From assembly GCA_021782105.1 (NCBI GenBank), contig JAJXVO010000008.1:1-34573 (forward strand): a DNA stretch of 34,573 nt. Reading direction: 5' to 3'. The notes under the pieces were generated by a model. The model was given only the letters and a program-made list of their open reading frames with translations, made no database searches and was not told the DNA's origin. Each line of letters starts with the position of its first letter. The stretch's first letter is position 1. A program made the translations under genes and the position numbers. Below, one piece after another: positions 27,347 to 34,573 of the stretch. The DNA is from a bacterium (GTDB taxonomy: Bacteria; Verrucomicrobiota; Verrucomicrobiia; Opitutales; Opitutaceae).

Positions 27347-28234
27347 GTGCAATCCATCGCCGCCTTCGCTCCCGCCAAGATCAATCTCTTCCTGGCCGTC
27401 ACGGGTCGCCGCGACGACGGTTATCACAATCTCGTCTCCGTGGTCGCGCCGCTGGATTTCGGGGACTCGCTCCGATTCGAGCCGGATGCAAGCGGCGTCT
27501 GGGCCCTCGAGTGCGATGCCAGGGATATGCCATGCGACGATTCGAATCTGATCATCAGGGCCGCCCGGCTTTTTTGTGCTCGCACGGGTTGGATGGGTGG
27601 CGGCCGGTTTCTGCTTAAGAAACGCATTCCGATGGGCGCCGGGCTTGGCGGGGGAAGCAGTGATGCGGTGGCTGCCCTGCGCGTGGTGAATGTCGCCGCG
27701 GGCCGGTTACTGACGGATGTGCACCTCGCCGAATTGTCTGCGGAGATCGGATCCGACTGCCCCCTGTTTTTCTCGTCCGCACCTGTCGTGATGCGCGGCA
27801 GGGGAGAGCGCATCGAACGACTGCCCTCGGAGGCGGCGCAACGGATCTCCGGGCGGGCCCTGCTCGTGTTCAAGCCCCCCTTTGGAATCAGCACGCCCTG
27901 GGCTTACAGGACGCTCGTGGCCGGTGCGCCCGCGTCCTATTTGCAGGCGGAACTCGCGGAGGCGAAGCTGGCGCGGTGGATGGACGCACCGGACGCGCCG
28001 GTGGAGGCGCTGCTTTTCAATTCCTTTGAGCAACCGGCATTTCACAAATTTCCTGCGTTTCCCGCTCTCCTGGATGAACTTCACCACCGCTTCGGTGCGA
28101 CGTCCCTGATGAGTGGGAGCGGCAGCGCATGCTTTGCGTTTGTGCCGCCGGATGCCGATGTTGCCGCGTGGAGTACGGCGATTCGAAATGCCTGGGGAAG
28201 CGGCGCTTTCGTGCAACACGTGCAGATCGCCTAG
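27347..28234 (+). CDS. ispE: 4-diphosphocytidyl-2-C-methyl-D-erythritol kinase
   Basis: AFAPAKINLFLAVTGRRDDGYHNLVSVV; KKRIPMGAGLGGGSSDAVAAL; MSGSGSACFAF. GTG start preceded by AAGGAAG. Confidence 0.93.
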   Translation: MQSIAAFAPAKINLFLAVTGRRDDGYHNLVSVVAPLDFGDSLRFEPDASGVWALECDARDMPCDDSNLIIRAARLFCARTGWMGGGRFLLKKRIPMGAGLGGGSSDAVAALRVVNVAAGRLLTDVHLAELSAEIGSDCPLFFSSAPVVMRGRGERIERLPSEAAQRISGRALLVFKPPFGISTPWAYRTLVAGAPASYLQAELAEAKLARWMDAPDAPVEALLFNSFEQPAFHKFPAFPALLDELHHRFGATSLMSGSGSACFAFVPPDADVAAWSTAIRNAWGSGAFVQHVQIA

Positions 28235-28329
28235 AATTTTGGGGCATTTGGAGATCAGTGTTGACCCATCTGCGGCCGGGAGCGTTATTCGGCGGCGCCA
28301 GCGAGTCCCGTGTTGGCGTGCCAGATCGT

Positions 28330-30093
28330 ATGGAAGCTCGTAGTCATCAAGAGTTCGTCGTGCAAGGCATCGCCGCCTCAAAGGGGATCGCCTACGGGCA
28401 GGTCTTTGTTTATCTGCAGAGCAATGTCGAGGTGCCCAGTTACGTGGTCGACCCGTCGCGCAAGGAGGAGGAGATCCGGCGCTTTGAAAAGGCGCTCGTC
28501 GTGACGCGCCAGCAGATCCAGAAAATCCAGGAGGAGGTGGCGCGCAACCTCGGGCAGAATGAAGCGGCGATTTTCGATGCCCACCTGCTCGTGCTTGAAG
28601 ATCAGGCGCTGCTCTCCGAGACGATCCGGGCATTTGAGGACTCGGGCAAGAACGTCGAGACCTGCTTCCATTTTGTGGCAAAACGTTACATCGAGGCCTT
28701 TGCCGCAATCGATGACGAATACTTGCGCGAGCGAGCGGCCGACCTGAGGGATGTCACCCAGCGCGTGCTCCAGAACATGCTCGGCCAGTCGACCTCGAGC
28801 CTGAGCCAGCTGGTCGACAAACGCATCGTGGTCGCCAACGACATCAATCCTTCCGACTCGGCGTCGATCGACCGCAGCCAGGCGCTCGCGATCGTTACGG
28901 ACACCGGCAGCAAGACCAGCCACGCGGTCATTGTCGCGCGCTCCATGAAGATCCCCGCCGTCGTGGGCGTCGGCGACCTGACCAGCCGCGTCCAGGAGGG
29001 CGACTGGGCGATCGTCGACGGATACGACGGGGTCATCACCATCAATCCGACGGAGCAGACGCTATTTCGCTACGGCCAGATCCGTATCCAGAAAAACAGT
29101 TTCGAGCAGCGTCTGATCGAGGCGAATACGCAGCCTGCGATCACGCTGGACGGGGTGTCGGTGTCGCTGATGGCGAACATCGAGAAGACCGAGGAGGCCG
29201 TGATGGTGAAGGACTATCGCGCCGAGGGCGTCGGATTGTTTCGGACCGAGTATCTGTACCTCAGCTCCGCGCGCATGCCCAGCGAGCAGGAGCAGTTCAT
29301 CGCGTACAAGTCGGTGATCGACGCGGTCGCGCCGCAACCTGTGGTGATCCGCACGCTCGATCTGGGAGGCGACAAACAGTTCACCGGCAAGAACGACCTG
29401 TTCCCCGAGGAGGACAATCCCTTCATGGGGTTTCGCGCCATCCGCTTTTGCCTGGAAAACGTTCCGATCTTCAAGGAGCAGCTTCGGGCGATCCTCCTTG
29501 CCAGCGCCTTCGGCAAGGTGCGGCTGATGTTCCCGATGATCAGCGGAAGCGAGGAGCTGGCCCGCGCGATCGTGTTGTTGGAGGAATGCAAGGAGGAGCT
29601 CAAAACCCGCGGTCAGGCCTTCGACCGGGAACTCGAGGTGGGAACCATGATCGAGATTCCCAGCGCTGCGATGACGGCCGACATTCTCGCGCAGCAGTGC
29701 GACTTTTTCAGCATCGGCACCAACGATCTCATTCAGTACATGATCGCCATCGACCGCGTGAACAACCGGATCGCGCACCTGTACGAACCGACGCATCCCG
29801 GGGTGGTTCGCATGCTCAAGCGGATCGTGGACGAGGGGCATCGCGCGAAAATTCCGGTGGCGGTCTGCGGGGAGATGGCCGGCGATCCCGTGTTCGTTCC
29901 GCTTTTGCTCGGGCTTGGAGTGGATGAGCTGAGCATGACGCCCCCCTTGATCCCGGCGGTGAAATACTTGGTGCGCTCGATGAGCATGGCCGACGCGGTC
30001 AAACTCGCGGAGAAGGCGCTCACGATGAATTCGGCGAAAGAGATCTTCGCGCTTTGCGACGAATTCTATCGCACGAGGGTGAATGTCGGATGA
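28330..30093 (+). CDS. ptsI: Phosphoenolpyruvate-protein phosphotransferase (PTS enzyme I)
   Basis: GIAASKGIAYGQ; TGSKTSHAVIVARSMKIPAVVG phospho-His region; GVGLFRTEYLYL; IRTLDLGGDKQ; GTMIEIPSAAMTADILAQQCDFFSIGTNDLIQYMIAIDR. Confidence 0.97.
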   Translation: MEARSHQEFVVQGIAASKGIAYGQVFVYLQSNVEVPSYVVDPSRKEEEIRRFEKALVVTRQQIQKIQEEVARNLGQNEAAIFDAHLLVLEDQALLSETIRAFEDSGKNVETCFHFVAKRYIEAFAAIDDEYLRERAADLRDVTQRVLQNMLGQSTSSLSQLVDKRIVVANDINPSDSASIDRSQALAIVTDTGSKTSHAVIVARSMKIPAVVGVGDLTSRVQEGDWAIVDGYDGVITINPTEQTLFRYGQIRIQKNSFEQRLIEANTQPAITLDGVSVSLMANIEKTEEAVMVKDYRAEGVGLFRTEYLYLSSARMPSEQEQFIAYKSVIDAVAPQPVVIRTLDLGGDKQFTGKNDLFPEEDNPFMGFRAIRFCLENVPIFKEQLRAILLASAFGKVRLMFPMISGSEELARAIVLLEECKEELKTRGQAFDRELEVGTMIEIPSAAMTADILAQQCDFFSIGTNDLIQYMIAIDRVNNRIAHLYEPTHPGVVRMLKRIVDEGHRAKIPVAVCGEMAGDPVFVPLLLGLGVDELSMTPPLIPAVKYLVRSMSMADAVKLAEKALTMNSAKEIFALCDEFYRTRVNVG

Positions 30094-30213
30094 ACGCGGG
30101 AGCGGTTTTCGCAGCCCGCTGTATTCACCAGAGTTAACGTGAGCGGCGGATTTTTCCGGAAATTCACGCTTGCACAAAGGTCGATTTCCCTGCTTCTTCT
30201 CGCGCTCCTTCGC

Positions 30214-30290
30214 GCACCCGTAGCTCAATTGGATAGAGCATCTGACTACGGATCAGAAGGTTTGGGGTTCGACTCCCTACGGGTGCGCCA
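30214..30290 (+). tRNA. tRNA-Arg (anticodon ACG), CCA encoded
   Basis: Acceptor GCACCCG/CGGGTGC with discriminator G and CCA; D arm GCTC..GAGC; anticodon arm TCTGA-CTACGGA-TCAGA; T loop TTCGACT. Confidence 0.96.
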
Positions 30291-30302
30291 CTTTCAAAAC
30301 GG

Positions 30303-30334
30303 AAAAGCCCGCCGGGACCGGCGGGCTTTTTCAT
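30303..30334. terminator. Bidirectional terminator between tRNA-Arg (+) and hpf (-)
   Basis: 12-bp perfect stem AAAAGCCCGCCG-GGAC-CGGCGGGCTTTT. Confidence 0.88.
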
Positions 30335-30353
30335 TGAGGTCCTCAGACCCGGC

Positions 30354-30731
30354 TCAGATCACCTTGGGCAGGTCCACGTCCGTCCATTCGACGGGGTGGG
30401 GATGCTTGCGCTTGTCATGCTTCTCATCGGCGCGCCTGCCGAGCATGCGGTCGAGTTTGTCCACCAGGAGGTCGACGGACTTGTAACAGTCGTCGGCAAC
30501 CACGCTCGCGTATCTGTCCGGTCCCTGGATCTCAACATGCCCCTTAGCCGTGAATTTCTGCTCGGGGGCCTGCTTCGGATCGCACTCGAGTTCCACCCGG
30601 ATGCGCACGATGCGCAGCTCGTGGCGAAACAATCGTTCCAGCTTCTCTTGCACGTAGACCTTCATGGATGGGGTAAGGTCGAGATGGATACCGGAAACGA
30701 TCACTTCGTGCGATGAATTGTGGTTGTTCAT
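30354..30731 (-). CDS. hpf: Ribosome hibernation promoting factor, short HPF/RaiA-type
   Basis: VSGIHLDLTPSMKVYVQEKLERLFRH...KFTAKGHVEIQGPDRYASVVADDCYKSVDLLVDKLDRMLGRRADEKHDKRKHP. Start at ATG 30731; the rest of the track ORF is antisense to the SDR gene. Confidence 0.93.
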   Translation of the reverse strand: MNNHNSSHEVIVSGIHLDLTPSMKVYVQEKLERLFRHELRIVRIRVELECDPKQAPEQKFTAKGHVEIQGPDRYASVVADDCYKSVDLLVDKLDRMLGRRADEKHDKRKHPHPVEWTDVDLPKVI

Positions 30732-30786
30732 GGATGTTTTTGGGTTGATTCGGGCGCCAGGCCCGGAAAGTGCAGAGGGCTGCGAC

Positions 30787-31605
30787 ATGAACCCTGAGAA
30801 TATGCTCCGCGCCTTCGGCGCCATTATCATCACTGGCGGCTCCTCCGGTATCGGAAAGGCGTTCCTTGAGCACATCCATACCGTGAACCCGGAACTCCCG
30901 ATTTTCAACCTCTCGAGAACCATTCCGGACTTCCAGGGCATGCCGAAATTGAAGCTTATATTACGCCACGTCCCCTGCGATTTCACGGACCGTGGGCAAT
31001 TGGAGGATGCCTGCGTTTCGCTTGTCGAAACACTCGGGCGTGAGCTGCCGTCAGGGCGCATCTTGCTCATCAACAATAGTGGTTACGGCACATATGGCCC
31101 CTTCCCAAAGCCTGATCTTCCGCGGAATCTCGAAATGTTGGATGTCAATGTGAGGGCGCCAGTTGCACTGACCGGCTTTCTGCTTCCGCTTCTCCGCGAG
31201 CGCGGGGGGGCGATCATCAACGTCGCGTCCACGGCGGCCTTCCAGGCGATCCCCGGGATGGCGAACTACGCGGCCACGAAGGCCTTCCTACTGCACTGGA
31301 GCCTCGCGCTGTCGGTGGAACTCAGGCCGGCGGGAGTGTCGGTGCTCGCCGTGTGCCCGGGACCGACGAGAACGCGATTTTTCGCCAATGCGGGAATGGG
31401 CGACTCCCTGCTCCCGCGTTTTGCCGGACAACAGCCGGACCAGGTGGTGCGGGGCTCCCTGACGGCGCTGGCCAAGGGGCGATCCCTGCACGTCTCCGGC
31501 TGGAAAAACAAACTGACCGTGGCCGCGGTTTCGGTGTTGCCTAAGACGTTCGCCGCTCGCGCGGCCGGCTGGGTGGTCGGTCGCCTCCGGCCAACAGGAG
31601 CCTGA
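30787..31605 (+). CDS. Short-chain dehydrogenase/reductase (SDR) family protein
   Basis: AIIITGGSSGIGKAFLEHI; LLINNSGYGTYG; INVASTAAFQAIPGMANYAATKAFL. Confidence 0.92.
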   Translation: MNPENMLRAFGAIIITGGSSGIGKAFLEHIHTVNPELPIFNLSRTIPDFQGMPKLKLILRHVPCDFTDRGQLEDACVSLVETLGRELPSGRILLINNSGYGTYGPFPKPDLPRNLEMLDVNVRAPVALTGFLLPLLRERGGAIINVASTAAFQAIPGMANYAATKAFLLHWSLALSVELRPAGVSVLAVCPGPTRTRFFANAGMGDSLLPRFAGQQPDQVVRGSLTALAKGRSLHVSGWKNKLTVAAVSVLPKTFAARAAGWVVGRLRPTGA

Positions 31606-31608
31606 ACC

Positions 31609-32424
31609 ATGGGCGATGCGACATCACCGGATTTTGACCCGCGTCGGGCCTGCGCATGGCCGCATCGACTCAAGCAGGGGCCGATCCGCATGATCGCGCC
31701 CGAGGAACTGCGATCCTGGATACTCCTGGAGGACGCGGATCTGATCGTCGTCAACAAGCCAGGAGACACCGTGTGTCATCCCTCGAAGGCGGGTCCGTGG
31801 TCGAGCCTTGTGGGCGCCGTCCGCGAACACGCGTCCCTGGAGGCGGCTCACCTCATCTTCCGCCTTGATCGTGAGACGAGCGGCGTCGTCGTGCTGGCGA
31901 AGTCGTCCGCCATGGCGAGCCGCCTGCAGAAGGCCATGCAGCGGCGGCTCGTGCGGAAGGCCTACTTGGCGGTGCTCACCGGCGTGCTTCCGGGGGAGGT
32001 GACCGTGGACCAGCCCCTGGGGGACGACGAGCACAGCCCGGTCTTTGTGAAGTCCACCGTTCGCCACGACGGACAGCCCTCGGTGACCCGATTCTCGCCT
32101 ATCGTTTTCGGGGGAGGATTCACTCTCGCGCGCGTGGTCACCGAGACGGGCCGCAAACACCAGATCCGCGCCCACGCCCAATGGCTGGGGTATCCACTGG
32201 TTGGAGACAAGATCTACGGACCCGACGACCGGCTGTTCATCGAGTTTCTCGACAACGGCTACACTGCGGAGCTTGCGGCAAGGCTCCTGCTGCCGAGGCA
32301 GGCCCTGCATTGCGCGGAGATCGACCTACGGGAAGCCGGACTCGACCGCGTCTTCCGCGCTCCGCTTGCCCCGGATCTTGCGGCGTTCTGCCGTGCCCAC
32401 GGCATCAACGCCGACGGGCTCTGA
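31609..32424 (+). CDS. RluA-family RNA pseudouridine synthase
   Basis: DLIVVNKPGDTVCHPSKAG; AHLIFRLDRETSGVVVLAKSS; TGRKHQIRAHAQWLGYPLVGDKIYGPD. An alternative start is ATG 31690. Confidence 0.91.
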   Translation: MGDATSPDFDPRRACAWPHRLKQGPIRMIAPEELRSWILLEDADLIVVNKPGDTVCHPSKAGPWSSLVGAVREHASLEAAHLIFRLDRETSGVVVLAKSSAMASRLQKAMQRRLVRKAYLAVLTGVLPGEVTVDQPLGDDEHSPVFVKSTVRHDGQPSVTRFSPIVFGGGFTLARVVTETGRKHQIRAHAQWLGYPLVGDKIYGPDDRLFIEFLDNGYTAELAARLLLPRQALHCAEIDLREAGLDRVFRAPLAPDLAAFCRAHGINADGL

Positions 32425-32439
32425 CACCCCGCGCCCGGA

Positions 32440-33630
32440 TCAGAGGCCGAGTCCGCGTTTAACCATCCGGAATGCGTCGAGCGCCGCGTCGAGGTCGTTG
32501 ATCGAATGCGCAGCGCTGATTTGGGTCCTAATCCGTGCGGAACCCTGTGGGACGACAGGGTAAAAGAAGCCCACCACGTAGACGCCGAGTTCGAGCATGC
32601 GCGCGGCCGCCTTCTGCGAAAGCGCCGCATCGCCGATCATTACCGGCACGATAGGGTGGGGCCCTGGCCGGATATCGAGGCCGGCATCGGCGAGGCCGCG
32701 CCGGAAATGAGCCGTGTTCGACTCCAGTTTCGCCCGTAGCTCGGGGTGTTGGATCACAAGGTCGATTGCGGCGATCGAGGCTGCGGCGACGGAAGGGGCG
32801 AGGGAGTTGGAGAACAGGTAAGGCCGCGAACGCTGGCGAAGGAGGGCGACGATTTGGGCGCGGCTGCTCACGTAGCCGCCGCTTGCCCCTCCGAGCGCCT
32901 TTCCGAGCGTGCCGGTGAGGATGTCGACGCGTCCGGCGACGCCGCAATACTCGGGCGTGCCACGTCCGTTGGGCCCGAAAAAGCCGACCGCGTGGCTGTC
33001 GTCCACGGCGACCATCGCTCCGTGGCGCTCCGCGAGATCGCAGATATCGCCCAGCGGCGCGACATAACCGTCCATCGAGAACACCCCGTCGGTGACCACG
33101 AGCGTGAAGCGAGCACCGGCGTCCCTAGCCGCGCGCAGTTGGGCCGCGAGATCGGCCATGTCGCGGTTTCTGTAGCGGAAGCGGCGCGCCTTGCACAGGC
33201 GGATGCCGTCGATGATCGAGGCGTGATTCAATTCGTCGCTGATAACGGCATCCTGGTCCCCGAGCAGGGCCTCAAACAGTCCGCCGTTTGCGTCGAAACA
33301 GGACGAATACAGGATTGTGTCGTCGGTCCCGAGGAAGGCGCTGAGCTTCCGTTCGAGATCCCGGTGGACTTCCTGGGTGCCGCAGATGAAACGGACTGAG
33401 GACAACCCGAAACCCCAGCGGTCGAGTGCCTCTCGAGCGGCCTGGACCACGGTGGGGTGGTCGGCGAGGCCGAGGTAGTTGTTTGCGCAGAGATTGATGA
33501 CCGATGGGCGCCCAGGGGTGCCGATGTGTGCGCGCTGCGGTGTGGTCATCACGCGCTCGGTCTTGCGAAGGCCGGCGCTGTCGATGGCTGCGAGGGTACT
33601 TTCCAGATGAGCCTGAAACGAAGGAGTCAT
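32440..33630 (-). CDS. kbl: 2-amino-3-ketobutyrate CoA ligase / glycine C-acetyltransferase
   Basis: [101 protein letters not shown]. Confidence 0.95.
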   Translation of the reverse strand: MTPSFQAHLESTLAAIDSAGLRKTERVMTTPQRAHIGTPGRPSVINLCANNYLGLADHPTVVQAAREALDRWGFGLSSVRFICGTQEVHRDLERKLSAFLGTDDTILYSSCFDANGGLFEALLGDQDAVISDELNHASIIDGIRLCKARRFRYRNRDMADLAAQLRAARDAGARFTLVVTDGVFSMDGYVAPLGDICDLAERHGAMVAVDDSHAVGFFGPNGRGTPEYCGVAGRVDILTGTLGKALGGASGGYVSSRAQIVALLRQRSRPYLFSNSLAPSVAAASIAAIDLVIQHPELRAKLESNTAHFRRGLADAGLDIRPGPHPIVPVMIGDAALSQKAAARMLELGVYVVGFFYPVVPQGSARIRTQISAAHSINDLDAALDAFRMVKRGLGL

Positions 33631-33635
33631 GGGGC

Positions 33636-34573
33636 TCAGATTTCCCAGTCTAGGACGATCTTTCCGCTGCGGCCCGACCGCATAAGCTGAAAACCCTGTT
33701 CGAATTCGGTGAATGGAAGGCGGTGGGTGATGACGGGAGTGATGTCGAGGCCGCTCTGGATCAAAGCGGTCATCTTGTACCAGGTCTCGTACATTTCCCG
33801 TCCGTAGATACCGCGGATCGTGAGCATGTTGAAGACGACCTTGTGCCAGTCGACAGACGCGGTGCCAGGCATGATCCCGAGCAGGGCGATGCGCCCGCCG
33901 TGCGTCATGTTGTCGATCATCTCCCGGAGGGCGGCGGGGTTGCCGGACATCTCGAGCCCGACGTCGAAGCCTTCGCGCATGCCGAGTTCGCGCTGGATCT
34001 CGGGCAATTTTTCTCTGCTGACGTCCACGGTGCGTGTTGCGCCCATGCGCTTGGCCAGGGCCAGCCGCGTGGGATTCACGTCGGTGATCACGACCTTGCG
34101 GGCGCCGGATTTGCGGGCGATGGCAACGGCCATGCAGCCGATTGGGCCGGCGCCGGTGATGAGGACATCCTCGCCGACCAGATCCCATTGGAGGGTCGTG
34201 TGGACGGCGTTTCCGAGCGGATCGAAGCACGAGAGCACGTCGAGCGGTATCGCGGGGTCGACCAGGACGGCGTTGCTGGCGGGGATGCAGAGATACTCCG
34301 CGAATGCGCCGTCGCGGTTGACGCCCACGCCTCGCGTATCCTTGCAGAGGTGACGGCGGCCGGCGAGACAGTTGCGGCAGACGCCGCAGACGATATGTCC
34401 TTCTCCGTCGACCAGGTCGCCCGGTTTGAATCCCTTGACGTTGTCGCCGCCCCGGGCGATCTCGCCGACAAACTCGTGTCCGATGACCATCGGTGGCCTG
34501 ATGGTCTCCCTGGCCCAGTCGTCCCAGTTGTAGATGTGGAAATCGGTCCCGCAGATGGAGGTCTTCTTCACAC
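33636..34573 (-). CDS. tdh: L-threonine 3-dehydrogenase, 5' end truncated by the window edge
   Basis: [38 protein letters not shown]; zinc Cys cluster [44 protein letters not shown]. Confidence 0.95.
   Translation of the reverse strand, partial: VKKTSICGTDFHIYNWDDWARETIRPPMVIGHEFVGEIARGGDNVKGFKPGDLVDGEGHIVCGVCRNCLAGRRHLCKDTRGVGVNRDGAFAEYLCIPASNAVLVDPAIPLDVLSCFDPLGNAVHTTLQWDLVGEDVLITGAGPIGCMAVAIARKSGARKVVITDVNPTRLALAKRMGATRTVDVSREKLPEIQRELGMREGFDVGLEMSGNPAALREMIDNMTHGGRIALLGIMPGTASVDWHKVVFNMLTIRGIYGREMYETWYKMTALIQSGLDITPVITHRLPFTEFEQGFQLMRSGRSGKIVLDWEI

Noticed and set aside
30155-30175. TTTCCGGAAA palindrome upstream of tRNA-Arg
   Set aside because: Only 10 bp, common by chance in this composition, no supporting context.
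29062-30228. 388-aa minus-strand ORF
   Set aside because: Antisense to ptsI and the tRNA upstream region; no recognisable motif.

Overview
High-GC chromosomal segment that looks like a Verrucomicrobiota/Opitutaceae-type genome (inferred from gene content and protein style; not testable here). Most of it is core-type coding sequence. In order: a 5'-truncated protein with a PTS EIIA-type segment and a diadenylate cyclase (DAC) domain; rpmG (54 aa, below the ORF-track cutoff); a small conserved protein; Mrp/ApbC ATPase (-); TolB-like propeller protein; GH27 alpha-galactosidase (-) divergent from an AraC-family regulator; a duplicated ThyX-like protein; an endonuclease/exonuclease/phosphatase protein; an aldose-epimerase-like protein (-); an NfeD / short NfeD / FloA / membrane coiled-coil operon; RodZ-like (-) and FtsK (-); ManA; an AsmA-like protein; GrpE; DnaJ; two tandem OppA-like lipoproteins behind IspF and IspD (-); PyrF (-); IspE; PtsI (enzyme I); tRNA-Arg(ACG); HPF (-); an SDR protein; an RluA-type synthase; Kbl (-) and a truncated Tdh (-). 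I saw no mobile element, CRISPR array or phage region. The best candidates for something new are the EIIA-DAC fusion, which would tie PTS phosphorylation to c-di-AMP and shares the window with enzyme I; a recurrent pyrimidine-rich, Shine-Dalgarno-less sequence before many start codons; exact operator-like repeats between the alpha-galactosidase and its divergent AraC gene; a perfect 9-bp dyad before the nfeD-floA operon; a strongly structured non-coding gap at 14334-14559; and the tandem ThyX protein. All family calls come from reading motifs; no database search was run.
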